From Bifidobacterium crudilactis (lineage in GTDB: Bacteria > Actinomycetota > Actinomycetes > Actinomycetales > Bifidobacteriaceae): a stretch of DNA of 64,000 nt. The notes under the pieces were generated by a model, which worked only from the letters and a program-made list of their open reading frames with translations, was not told the DNA's origin and made no database searches. The DNA is taken from NCBI RefSeq assembly GCF_000738005.1, contig NZ_JHAL01000002.1, forward strand, positions 680,634-744,633, read 5' to 3'. Below are positions 15,277-24,086 of the stretch, in pieces (positions within the stretch are counted from its first letter, which is position 1; each line of letters opens with the position of its first letter). A program made the translations under genes and the position numbers.

Positions 15277-16731
15277 ATGTCCAATATCCTGAGTCTGATC
15301 GTCTCTGTGGCGTATATACTTCTGGTGCTCGGGTGCTCCGCCTTGATCGCTCGTCATCAGGGGAATCGCAGCGAATTCTCAAGAAAATTCGTGCATATCA
15401 TGGTCGGGAATTGGGTGTTCATCACACCGTGGTTCACATCGCTGTGGGCTGTGGCGCTCGTGCCGGCAGCCTTTGTGATCATCAACGCTCTGAGCATTCG
15501 CTTTGCCTTCTTCACATCAATGGCCAGAGAGCACGAGGACTACGGGACGGTATATTACGCATTGAGCATGCTGCTGCTCAGTTCGGCCGCCTTTGCTCTC
15601 GGATGGCGTGAACTGTCCTTCATCGGTCTGCTCACCATGGCGTATGGTGACGGCTTCGCCGCCCTGGTCGGCAAACGTTGGGGCAGACACCACCCCTTCT
15701 CATTCGCTCCGGATAAAACACTCGAAGGCAGCATCACCGTGGCTGCCAGCGCATTCATCGTCACGCTTGCTTGTGTGATGGCGTTCCCCGAACTCAGAGC
15801 GCAATACGAGCCCTGGCTGACGATGGGGGTGATTCCAGCTCTTATAGCAGTGCTTGCGGCATTTGTGGAACTCACAGCAGGCCGTGGCTGCGATAATCTG
15901 TCGCTTCCCATCTCGACCGGTATAGGCGCTTCGCTGTTATTGCGCTACAGCAGCGTCGGTCTCTATGTATATCTGCTGCTCGCCCTGTCGATACTGCTCA
16001 TCGCCTACGGACGCAAGGCGATAACCGAGGACGGCATCGTGGCGGCGATACTGACCGCAGCCACCCTCTACACTTTCGCCAATGTCTGGATAGGTATCAG
16101 CCTGCTGCTGTTCTTCGTGGCGGGTTCGGTGGTTTCCGCCATCAGCAACGACGCCAAACGAGCAGGTGAACGACGGCAGATCAGCGGCAGCGCCCGCAAC
16201 TGGAAACAGGTGATCTGCAACTCCCTGCCCGCAAGCGCGGCCTTGTGGATTGCCCAGTTCTCCACGGAGAAGAACGTGGCCATGCTGATATGCTTCTGCG
16301 TGTTCGCCGCCGCATGCGCCGATACCTTCTCATCGGAGATCGGCATGCTCGGAGGTGGCAGGGTGCTCAGTCTGACGACGCTGCGTCCGACTCCGCACGG
16401 CACCTCGGGCGGTGTATCCTTGCTCGGCCTCGCGGCAGGACTGTTGGGCAGCGCCTTGCTGGCCGTGCCCAGCATCGTGCAGTTCGGATTCAAGGGATTT
16501 GTTTTCGTGTGTCTGCTGGGCGTATGCGGGACGCTGATCGACAGCATTCTCGGTTCCTCCATCCAGCAGCGTTTCAAAGACAGGAAGGGCCAGTTGATGG
16601 ATGTTCCTGCCTATGCGAGGCAGCAGGTTTCCGCGGGCATCGCCCATATCGGCAACAGTGCGGTCAATCTGCTGTCATTGTGTGCCGTCTGTATCCTGGC
16701 GTATGCCGCCAGCGGCGTCATCATTCCATGA
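15277..16731 (+). CDS. Fused phytol/dolichol-kinase and DUF92 (VTE6-like) membrane protein
   Basis: 484-residue polytopic membrane protein made of two enzymes that are usually separate. Residues about 1-225 match the phytol/dolichol kinase family (FSRKFVHIMVGN, then AYGDGFAALVGKRWGR and DKTLEGS). Residues about 235-484 match DUF92 (ITEDGIVAAILTA, ACADTFSSEIG, TPHGTSGGVS). In plants and cyanobacteria VTE5 phosphorylates phytol and VTE6 phosphorylates phytyl phosphate. Together they make a prenyl diphosphate from the free alcohol. AGGGGAG at 15262-15268 sets the start. Position in a carotenoid-type operon suggests recovery of geranylgeraniol or a related alcohol; activity is not proven. Confidence 0.85.
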   Translation: MSNILSLIVSVAYILLVLGCSALIARHQGNRSEFSRKFVHIMVGNWVFITPWFTSLWAVALVPAAFVIINALSIRFAFFTSMAREHEDYGTVYYALSMLLLSSAAFALGWRELSFIGLLTMAYGDGFAALVGKRWGRHHPFSFAPDKTLEGSITVAASAFIVTLACVMAFPELRAQYEPWLTMGVIPALIAVLAAFVELTAGRGCDNLSLPISTGIGASLLLRYSSVGLYVYLLLALSILLIAYGRKAITEDGIVAAILTAATLYTFANVWIGISLLLFFVAGSVVSAISNDAKRAGERRQISGSARNWKQVICNSLPASAALWIAQFSTEKNVAMLICFCVFAAACADTFSSEIGMLGGGRVLSLTTLRPTPHGTSGGVSLLGLAAGLLGSALLAVPSIVQFGFKGFVFVCLLGVCGTLIDSILGSSIQQRFKDRKGQLMDVPAYARQQVSAGIAHIGNSAVNLLSLCAVCILAYAASGVIIP

Positions 16732-16740
16732 AAGGACATC

Positions 16741-17406
16741 ATGACCGTTTCAGCACCAGCATCCTCGGCAATACGATATCGGCTTGCACGGCCGGGCGAA
16801 GAGGAGGGTCTTGGTCGTCTGTCCGCGGAATCCTTCGGCGACTACCCTTTTTTCTCCTTTGCGTTGAGAGAGCCGTTTGACTCGTACCAGAAGTATCTGG
16901 ACTATATGACTCGTCTCCATCGGATGCTCATCAAGGCATACATCAAGAAGCAGGTATGCCTGGTCGGTGTCAGCGACGGCGCCGTGGTATCGGTGGCTTT
17001 GCTCCATGACCCTCGTTCACGGGACATAGGTGTCACCGATTACATTCTTGCCGGTGGTCTGGGTCTGGTACGCGGCGTAGGGTTGCGCCGTCTGCTGGCG
17101 TTCTTCGATATCAGTGAAGCGGCGCAGTCGGCGTGCACGGCAAAGCATCCGGATGCCTGGTATGTCGAGTTGCTGGCTGTGGATACGCAGCTCAAGGGGA
17201 GAGGGCTGGGCGGCAAGATGATTCACGATTGCGTGGAACCCTATGTGCGTGGGCATGATGGTCGCAGTCTGAGTCTGATTACGAATACGGAACAGAACCG
17301 CCGCTTCTATATGTCCAAAGGCTTCACCGAATTCTCGGAATCGACCTTGTCATGCCGCGGACAGACCATAGGCAACTGGAGTTTCTTCAAGCAGCTTGAA
17401 ATCTGA
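16741..17406 (+). CDS. GNAT-family acetyltransferase
   Basis: 221-residue N-acetyltransferase fold protein. Seen: the acetyl-CoA loop LAVDTQLKGRGLGGKMI (around residues 142-158) with the Q/R-x-x-G-x-G pattern, and a C-terminal SLITNTEQNRRFYMSKGFTE segment. GAAAGGA 6 bases before the ATG and a gap of only 10 bases from the preceding stop place it last in the carotenoid-type operon. GNAT enzymes act on amines, peptides and sometimes sugars. A role in modifying the end product or in resistance is possible but there is no direct sign of either. Confidence 0.85.
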   Translation: MTVSAPASSAIRYRLARPGEEEGLGRLSAESFGDYPFFSFALREPFDSYQKYLDYMTRLHRMLIKAYIKKQVCLVGVSDGAVVSVALLHDPRSRDIGVTDYILAGGLGLVRGVGLRRLLAFFDISEAAQSACTAKHPDAWYVELLAVDTQLKGRGLGGKMIHDCVEPYVRGHDGRSLSLITNTEQNRRFYMSKGFTEFSESTLSCRGQTIGNWSFFKQLEI

Positions 17407-17493
17407 GAGGCACGGACGTGCCACTGCTTTCCGACCGGATTGCGGTACGCGTCATCGGCATGGTTCCTGCTGCAAGGTCGATGCAATGCGCGG

Positions 17494-17796
17494 CTACGCC
17501 GACTTCCTGAGATGTCGGCGCCGTTTCGACACCGTTAGTACCGGGCATCCCGCACAGACGAAGGACTCCGGGTCTGGCTGGCAGCTGCTGCCACCGCATT
17601 TGGCGGAGGACATGTCCAGAACATCGAGCCTTCCTGCCGCCTTGGCCTGCTCCATCACCAATTCCACGAAGTCAAGCGGCATGTTCAACTGCCGCGAAAC
17701 CATTCCTGCAGTCATTCCCAAGCCGAGAGCGTGAATGATCTGCTCCGACACGGGCGCTTGGAAGACCATGTGTTCGGTGTGCCTGAACGCCCTCAT
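17494..17796 (-). CDS. FeoC-like small protein
   Basis: 100-residue protein that starts inside the feoB stop (ATGA). Seen: a winged-helix-like stretch (ALGLGMTAGMVSRQLNMP, then VMEQAKAAGRL) followed by a Cys cluster CGGSSC and CAGC, and a basic tail. This layout matches FeoC, which in some bacteria carries a 4Fe-4S cluster and tunes FeoB. The Cys spacing and size support the call, but FeoC proteins diverge strongly, so the assignment rests largely on coupling to feoB. Confidence 0.65.
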   Translation of the reverse strand: MRAFRHTEHMVFQAPVSEQIIHALGLGMTAGMVSRQLNMPLDFVELVMEQAKAAGRLDVLDMSSAKCGGSSCQPDPESFVCAGCPVLTVSKRRRHLRKSA

Positions 17797-20027
17797 AACA
17801 GGCTGCCTACCTGGAAGATAAGCACTGCCAGAGCATAGGCGATGGCCAGTCCCATCAGCACCGATTGCAGTGCCGTCCTGCCGCCGAACTGCCGTTTCAT
17901 TTCAGCCACGGTCGCGAGGCAAGGCGTGTATGCGAGCACGAATATCATGAACGCCGCGGCAGCTGCTGCACCATGACCTCCGCTTGATTGCTCGAAACTG
18001 GCGCGAACCGCATCGCCAAGGCGTCCCTGGCCTTCCGAAGCTCCGGAGGCATCATCTGATTCCTCTATCGCATAGCTCTGGGTCATGGACCCGACGACGA
18101 CCTCTTTGGCTACGAAGCCTGTGATCAAGGCCGCCGAAGCGTGCCAGTCGTTGAATCCGGCAGGTTCGAACACCACTGCGCTTTTGGAGGCGATTGCCCC
18201 GTACAGCGAGTGCTCAACCGTGTCGACATGACCGAAACTGTTGTTTCCTGCGAGTCCGGCGCTCACAGGGACAGCTGCGAGCAGCCACATGATGATGGTC
18301 ATCGAGATGATAATCGAGCTTGCTCCGGTGATGAAGGCCCACAACCGTAGTGCGACCGACTTCATCAGGCGGAATACCTGAGGCAGTTGGTAGGGTGGGA
18401 GTTCCATCGCGAAGGGTTGGGTGCGCAGATCCGAGAACTGCGTTTTCCGCAGCGCCAGGCCCACTAAGAGGATGATGACAATCGACGAGACATACATCAG
18501 GAATATCGCCAGGCCAGCGAAATTGCCGAAAAAGGCGTAGGCCAGCACAATGTATACGCTTAACCGGGCAGAGCATGAGGTGAAGGGAATCAGCAGCCCG
18601 GTGAGCAGACGCTGTCTGGAATCGGGCAGGGTTCTGGTGGATGCGAGCGCCGGAAGGTTGCAACCGAAGCCGACCACCAGCGGCAGGAAGGCTCTGCCGT
18701 CAAGGCCGATAGCGCGCATCGCCTTGTCCATCACGAATGCCGCACGTGCCAGGTATCCGGAATCCTCCAGCATTGAGAGGATGATGAACATGATGCCCAT
18801 AGGAGGTACGAAGGTCAGCACTGTTATGGTGCCGTTGAGCACGCCGTCGATGACCAGTGAATGGAACCATCCATCCGTTGCTCCCGAACCGCCGATAAGG
18901 GTGAACACCCAGTCGATGCCGGTGGTGAACCAGGCTCTGACGTTGACGTCGAAGAAATCAATCAGGGGACTCGCCATAGTGGTGATGGATTCGAATACGG
19001 CATACATGACCATCAGGAAAGCGAGGATGCCGAATACGGGGTGCAGCAACACACGGTCGATGCGATCCGACAGCGTGGTGTGGTGGCTGAAGGCTGTGCC
19101 CCCGCCGAAACTTCGTACCGTTGCCGCGACCCACGAGAAGCGTTCGTCGGCGGTGCGCCTGACCCAATCCGAGACTTGCTCCGGAGACGAGGCGTTCCTT
19201 GGGGCGGGAATCCGGGTGATTCCCGCATCGGTATCGATGACCGAATAGTCGGCCGTCTCCTGGCTTTCCTCGTGATGCGTGGTGCTCCGGGTGCGTGCAA
19301 TCGTCGAGTCTATGGCTTGAAGCAGTTGCTCTTGTCCGTTGCCGTTTCTTCCGTCAATCGGGATGAAGGGAATATCCGGTATCGCCTTGGACAGTTCGGT
19401 GACGGTCACAGGAGAGTCCTGTTTGCCGGCCAAATCCAACATGGTGACGGCCACGACCAGAGGATGTCCCAGATCAATGAGCTGACTCAGCAGATACAGG
19501 GATTTGGAAGGTGAGGTCGCATTGAACACCGCCACGATCACATCAGGGGGAGCCATGGTGTCGGTGCCCATGGCAGCCTCGCATGATACCTGTTCGTCAG
19601 GGCTGATGGCATCAAGCGATGCGGTACCGGGGGTGTCTATGAATTCCCAATGCCTGCCGTGATAGTTCAAATCACCGGACTCAATGAGTACGGTGGTACC
19701 AGGCGCATTCATGACTTTTGCGCTGCCGCCCAGCAGATTGTTGAAGAGTGTGGACTTACCGACATTCGGATTGCCCATGCACACGATGCGCGGCCGTGTT
19801 GATGACGGCGTCGATGGTGTCTCGTCAGACGAGGCGGGAATGATTGCTGCCAGGCCTCGCCGGTGGTGGCGGTGCTTCGCAGGCTGGCATTTCGGGCACC
19901 CCGCAGGCGTGGGGAGTGAGGATGCGGACGATACAGGATGGGCGGCGCATCCGCATTCCTCGGGGATAGGGTGCTCCAAGGCAGCAGTCGTTCCAGTGCC
20001 GTGGTGCTGTTGTTGCTGTGATGCCAT
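17793..20027 (-). CDS. feoB: Ferrous iron transport protein B
   Basis: 744-residue Fe2+ importer with a cytosolic G domain and a membrane pore. Seen: G1 GNPNVGKST, G3 DTPGT, then repeated FeoB membrane signatures (GFGCNLPALASTRTL, CSARLSVYIVLAYAFF). The position of the G4 motif NxxD reads TMLD, so the guanine-contact Asn is Thr. Before the G domain is an unusual Cys/His-rich extension (residues about 1-75, with CGC, CPKC and several His). GGGGA before the ATG at 20027 supports this start over one 36 codons upstream. It lies between feoA and a feoC-like gene. Confidence 0.95.
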   Translation of the reverse strand: MASQQQQHHGTGTTAALEHPIPEECGCAAHPVSSASSLPTPAGCPKCQPAKHRHHRRGLAAIIPASSDETPSTPSSTRPRIVCMGNPNVGKSTLFNNLLGGSAKVMNAPGTTVLIESGDLNYHGRHWEFIDTPGTASLDAISPDEQVSCEAAMGTDTMAPPDVIVAVFNATSPSKSLYLLSQLIDLGHPLVVAVTMLDLAGKQDSPVTVTELSKAIPDIPFIPIDGRNGNGQEQLLQAIDSTIARTRSTTHHEESQETADYSVIDTDAGITRIPAPRNASSPEQVSDWVRRTADERFSWVAATVRSFGGGTAFSHHTTLSDRIDRVLLHPVFGILAFLMVMYAVFESITTMASPLIDFFDVNVRAWFTTGIDWVFTLIGGSGATDGWFHSLVIDGVLNGTITVLTFVPPMGIMFIILSMLEDSGYLARAAFVMDKAMRAIGLDGRAFLPLVVGFGCNLPALASTRTLPDSRQRLLTGLLIPFTSCSARLSVYIVLAYAFFGNFAGLAIFLMYVSSIVIILLVGLALRKTQFSDLRTQPFAMELPPYQLPQVFRLMKSVALRLWAFITGASSIIISMTIIMWLLAAVPVSAGLAGNNSFGHVDTVEHSLYGAIASKSAVVFEPAGFNDWHASAALITGFVAKEVVVGSMTQSYAIEESDDASGASEGQGRLGDAVRASFEQSSGGHGAAAAAAFMIFVLAYTPCLATVAEMKRQFGGRTALQSVLMGLAIAYALAVLIFQVGSLL

Positions 20028-20169
20028 GTGTTCCCCAAGTGTTGAGTGCCGGAAAGCCTTGTCGTGCCTATGATGCGGTATGGGCGCTGAAGGCATGCGA
20101 AAGCCGGGCTTCGATAGATGTGCACGCGCACCCATAGATTACGAATATGAGGATGCGCGATTTCTGCGA

Positions 20170-20397
20170 TTAGCTGGGCTTGACGAGAATGCGCCTGGCG
20201 GTCGCCCCGTCGACTGCAATGCGCTCAGAGCCATGGGAAACCACGCACCCACCGAAATTGGCCTTCTGAATCACGGTCAGCCGTTCGTGTTCGCGGAAGC
20301 CGAGTTCGTTGAGACGAAAACGGTATCGTTCCGAAAGTTCTATTGCGCAAATCTCTATCTCCATGCCAAGAGGGCAGGTGCGCAACGATTGAGTCAT
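20170..20397 (-). CDS. feoA: Ferrous iron transport protein A
   Basis: 75-residue SH3-like protein that supports FeoB. Seen: LGMEIEICAIELSERYRFRLNELGF followed by GGCVVSHGSERIAVDGATARRILV, the usual FeoA pattern with the LxxLGF turn. The ATG at 20397 gives the normal family length, though its ribosome site is weak; a longer reading to 20529 adds 44 non-family residues. feoB follows 142 bases downstream on the same strand, so both are probably one iron-responsive operon. Confidence 0.85.
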   Translation of the reverse strand: MTQSLRTCPLGMEIEICAIELSERYRFRLNELGFREHERLTVIQKANFGGCVVSHGSERIAVDGATARRILVKPS

Positions 20398-20501
20398 GCA
20401 ACCGACAGTAGTGGAGTTCACCGCGGATTGTAAAGAGTGTTGCTCGACTTTGGCGAGAATGGGTCGTGAAGATTCTTGAATCACGGACGGCATGGAAGGC
20501 A

Positions 20502-20562
20502 GTGACATCACGGTATGCCGTGACATCATGGTATCCGGTGCGTGGCCTTCGACGGTATCCGG
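20502..20562. repeat. Direct repeats upstream of feoA
   Basis: GTGACATCA occurs at 20502-20510 and again at 20520-20528, with CACGGTATGCCGTG palindromic between them; GGTATCCGGT recurs twice further on. The array sits between feoA and the EF-Tu-like gene and may be an operator for feoA. Confidence 0.5.
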
Positions 20563-20576
20563 TTGATGCCGGGATG

Positions 20577-21020
20577 TTATCTTGCAGGGGTGTTCGCTTT
20601 GCGAATCATACGGTTGTTCAATGCCTTCGTGTCCAGTGCAAAGCCTGAACCGTTTCTGGTGTATGGCAGATCATCCACATTCACACCTCTGATAATCAGT
20701 CCTGCCTCGTCGCCTTTCTGGATGGACTGAGTTCTGCGGTGCCGGGATTCGATGGCACTGATGGTGCCGTGCAGTTCGACTGGCGACGGTTTCGGCGAAG
20801 CATCCGGCGAATCGTGGGTGATATCCACGATTACGGCATCACCGACGCCTAGTGAACCGCTTTCCATGATGCCGGTGAATACGGGACCTCTGCCAGTGAT
20901 GACGAAGACGTCGGTGATGACGAAAAGCCCTTGGTCGTCCGAAGTCGATGATTCCCAGGAGCGTTGGTTCACAACGTCGGAGGAAGGTTTGCGGAATCGA
21001 GAGAATAGGCTCATGTGCAT
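20577..21020 (-). CDS. EF-Tu domain-2-like protein (function unknown)
   Basis: 147-residue protein whose middle (FVITDVFVITGRGPVFTG, then GSLGVGDAVIVDI) resembles the second, beta-barrel domain of elongation factor Tu, without any GTPase domain. Such orphan barrels occur in actinobacteria and have no agreed role. The N-terminus is basic and Ser-rich, the C-terminus basic. Two close ATG codons exist (21020 and 21014). It lies downstream of an SDR gene on the same strand with about 20 bases between. Confidence 0.6.
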   Translation of the reverse strand: MHMSLFSRFRKPSSDVVNQRSWESSTSDDQGLFVITDVFVITGRGPVFTGIMESGSLGVGDAVIVDITHDSPDASPKPSPVELHGTISAIESRHRRTQSIQKGDEAGLIIRGVNVDDLPYTRNGSGFALDTKALNNRMIRKANTPAR

Positions 21021-21042
21021 CACTGTATCGGATGGGACCATA

Positions 21043-21756
21043 TCAGGAATTGCGTTCTACGACGAGATCGGCGACGGTGAGATTAGCCTTGCTGAGGATG
21101 TTGTCGAGGAGCACCGTCGCGAGCTCATTCGCCTTCATGAAGCTGTGTTGCTTCTGTTCGTCGACGTAGTCCCGGCTGTCGGTGTAGAAGTTCGTGTCTA
21201 TTCCACCGGGGTAGAAGCCTACGATTTTCACGGAGCTGCCCTTATACGCGGTCTTGAGACTTTCCGTATATCCTCGTTCTCCCCACTTCGCCGCACAGTA
21301 TACAGATTCGTGGGCGTTGCCCCTCAACGCTGCAGAAGACATGACATTCACGATATGCACATCCCGCTCGGCTGTTGCGCGCAGTACCCCGGTGGTCCAG
21401 ACGATCATTCCTCGAAGACCTGTCAGGCACAGTTCGATATCGGTTGAGGTGTAGTCAATGGGCGCCTTGAAGGATGGTCTGCCTGCATTGTTGATTAGCA
21501 GAGAGATCGTGCCGAGATTCGAGATCGCGTCGAGGCTTCGGCGTGCGAAATCCTCATCGGCCACATCGCCGATGAAACCATGGTAGGTCCCGGGATTCCT
21601 GGAACCCAGTGAAACGTCAAGCTGGCTCATGGCTTGGGCATCGATATCGATATTGGCGACGATGAAGCCTCGCTCCATCAGCTGGTGTACGAGCTCAAGA
21701 CCCAATCCTGCCGCTCCGCCGGTGACTATCGCTACTGTTCTACCGTGATGTTCCAT
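21043..21756 (-). CDS. Short-chain dehydrogenase/reductase
   Basis: 237-residue NAD(P)-dependent oxidoreductase with a Rossmann fold. Seen: TGGAAGLG nucleotide loop, NNAG, and the catalytic Ser (VMSSAA) with YxxxK (YCAAK). GGAGAAG before the ATG at 21756 favours this start over the one four codons earlier. Its substrate is unknown. The adjacent TetR gene (22040) is on the same strand and separated by about 280 bases; control by that regulator is possible. Confidence 0.9.
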   Translation of the reverse strand: MEHHGRTVAIVTGGAAGLGLELVHQLMERGFIVANIDIDAQAMSQLDVSLGSRNPGTYHGFIGDVADEDFARRSLDAISNLGTISLLINNAGRPSFKAPIDYTSTDIELCLTGLRGMIVWTTGVLRATAERDVHIVNVMSSAALRGNAHESVYCAAKWGERGYTESLKTAYKGSSVKIVGFYPGGIDTNFYTDSRDYVDEQKQHSFMKANELATVLLDNILSKANLTVADLVVERNS

Positions 21757-22039
21757 GAGCTTCTCCATTGACCGTTTTCAAGATATTCAAGATTGTTCAA
21801 GATTTTCAAACGAAGCGAGTCGTTATCAGCATTGTACGAAGGGGCTGCATTGCCTGTCCATCCGACGTATGTGTCCGGATGCTGCTGATTCCGGATGCAG
21901 GGTGATGAATTAGTGAACACGATAACCAACGGCGTCCTGCGACTTGTTCGGTCACATTACCAGCCTGACCGAGGTCACCTCGATGTGTTGTATCGTGGAA
22001 GCCGTTGATTATCGATTCAATGGATTGATGCGGGGGACA

Positions 22040-22690
22040 TCAACCTTCTGTGATCTTTCCGCTCTTCAATGAATCACTCAGCATATCGAATGCTTCCGAG
22101 GCGAGTTTCTCCATGTCCAGCGAGTTATCGATGAGCCACTGTATCTGCAGACCATCCAGGATTGCCTGCGTGATTCTTGCGACGTGTTCGGAACTCACTG
22201 TCGGGCGAGACTCATGTACCTCTGCGTATCGATCGACCAGATGCCCGACCAGTTGGCGTTCAAAGCTTCCGCGTTCATTGAAGTAAGCGTAAGCGGGACT
22301 GCCATGATCGGAGGCTTTCACCGACATATGCGCGTAAAGTTCCACAAGGCCTGGTGTCAGCGTATTCTTTTTCGTGATAGCGCTGATGACCCTAACCGGA
22401 TTCCAGTCCTTGTCTATCTCCTCATCGAACATATCGACGCTTGGAACTTCGGTTTTACCGAAATTGACCATATCCTGGATGTCTCGTTCCTTGAGAACCT
22501 CGACAAGGAGATCATCCAAAGAGTGGAAATAGTGAAGCACCCCTGCTTCAGAGATATTTACTGCCTGGGATATTTTCGCCAGAGTCGTGTGATTGAAACC
22601 ATCCACTGAGATGATGTGCAACGCAGCGTCAAGAATTTCCTTGCGCTTCGCGATGCCCTTTGGATAGGAACCACGACTGCCTTTTGCCAT
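22040..22690 (-). CDS. TetR-family transcriptional regulator
   Basis: 216-residue repressor. Seen: N-terminal HTH with KEILDAALHIISVDGFNHTTLAKISQAVNISEAGVLHYF (given here in overlapping parts of the motif: DGFNHTTLAKI, NISEAGVLHYFHS), then a helical ligand domain. The perfect AGAAAGGAG site supports the ATG at 22690. It precedes the SDR gene on the same strand and could regulate it. Ligand unknown. Confidence 0.9.
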   Translation of the reverse strand: MAKGSRGSYPKGIAKRKEILDAALHIISVDGFNHTTLAKISQAVNISEAGVLHYFHSLDDLLVEVLKERDIQDMVNFGKTEVPSVDMFDEEIDKDWNPVRVISAITKKNTLTPGLVELYAHMSVKASDHGSPAYAYFNERGSFERQLVGHLVDRYAEVHESRPTVSSEHVARITQAILDGLQIQWLIDNSLDMEKLASEAFDMLSDSLKSGKITEG

Positions 22691-23338
22691 TTCGCTCCTT
22701 TCTTGCAACAGAATTACCGTAGGGAACACTCGGATTGTGAGTGTTGGTTGAGCTATCAAATAGTAATCCCTGAAAAGTGACTTTTGTTAAATAATGGCCA
22801 TAATCATGAATACTATGAAATATTTCATATATGCGAGAAGTTCTTCGCGTTTACTAATTGCTGAAGTTGCAGTAGTTCTACTCCTTCCCTGACTGTACGA
22901 GATACAGGCCTCCGGTGTGTCGAAATGATTCGGAGTATGGATAGCCACCCGTTTCTGAGTACCGCAGGTAGCATCGACAGCCCTCGCCGGAGCACCGATT
23001 CGTCTATATGCAAGCGTGCTGTTCCTTCAAGTGTCCCTGTGGTGCGGGTACAGCGCAAGGGCTTCAGGCAAGAGCTAAGAGCTTATGGTCACGAAATGAG
23101 CGCAGGCGTGAGGCAAAACATACATGAACGCCCGATTTCGACCTTGCTCCGGCCAAAGGATGCATCAGTCCACAATGAGCCTAAGAATGGTTCATTCGAC
23201 CACAAGGCGTCTGCGAATGGTGCGAATTCGATGAATTGTCGATGATGAGGTCAGTAAGGGATGTTGGCATGATGGCCGTGTTTGACGACGCTCGGATATG
23301 ACCAATCTGAGAGGTGACCATCGGTAAGGAGTAGAACG
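22691..23338. other. Intergenic region, no gene seen
   Basis: About 650 bases between divergent genes. The first 170 bases are AT-rich and probably hold the TetR promoter. The rest has only short frames without family resemblance or convincing ribosome sites. Confidence 0.5.
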
Positions 23339-24025
23339 ATGAGGTTTCGGCATGCGGCGCATACGCAATTTCGTCATGCGGCAATTCATCCGAGGTGCGT
23401 CACGCTGATTGTCGTCTCCTGGCTCTTCGTGGTGGCTGCCATGGCGTTCTTCGGCTCGACTGCGGAGGCGGTTTCGACGGCTGCCACCGCAAAGCCCTCT
23501 GCAGCACAGTCTGTGGGTCGATTGCAGCGTCGTGAAGTAATATGTGCGCAGCCAGCTTCTCCGTGGAACAGCGCCACGAGGATGACGCACCTTGCATTGT
23601 CCGATGCTCCCGACCCGTGTGAATCCGAAATGTCAAGGCCTCTGGAGTACTGGGAAGTGACGAATCCCTTCGCTGCTCCTGCACAACCGTGGCTTTCAGG
23701 ACACCGAGGCCTTGACCTTCGTGCTTCCGAGGGGGATGCGGTGCTGGCCCCGCAAACCGCCGTCATATCCTTTGCAGGGAAGGTAGCAGGCAAGGATGTT
23801 GTCAGTCTGCGCAGCGGGAATTGGCTCCATAGCTTTGAACCCGCCACGACGGACAAAGCGCCCGGTGAGCTGGTTGAGCAATCACTACCCTTCGCCGTCG
23901 TTGGCGGCAATTCCGATCACTGCGAAACACAGTGTCTGCATTGGGGTGTACGTGATGCGGCCAATGAGTACAGGAATCCTGAAACTCTGCTTCGAGCCAG
24001 ACGCATCGCGCTCAAAGCGTGGTGA
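23339..24025 (+). CDS. M23/LytM-like secreted peptidase-domain protein
   Basis: 228-residue exported protein. Seen: a basic N-terminus and a hydrophobic helix (about 20-44) ending AEA, fitting a signal peptide; then a LytM-type fold with GHRGLDLRASEGDAVLAP and HWGVRD near the end. The first metal-ligand pair HxxxD is present (HRGLD) and the HxxH-type second site appears as CLHWG. Cell-wall peptide cleavage is the family role. A Cys pair (CETQC) is present near the second site. GTAAGGAG-like sequence precedes the ATG. Confidence 0.8.
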   Translation: MRFRHAAHTQFRHAAIHPRCVTLIVVSWLFVVAAMAFFGSTAEAVSTAATAKPSAAQSVGRLQRREVICAQPASPWNSATRMTHLALSDAPDPCESEMSRPLEYWEVTNPFAAPAQPWLSGHRGLDLRASEGDAVLAPQTAVISFAGKVAGKDVVSLRSGNWLHSFEPATTDKAPGELVEQSLPFAVVGGNSDHCETQCLHWGVRDAANEYRNPETLLRARRIALKAW

Positions 24026-24086
24026 ACGAGCCAAGGGCGGTGGACGGCAACGCGGCTCCTCGTTTTGGCGTGTAAGGTCCCAATAC

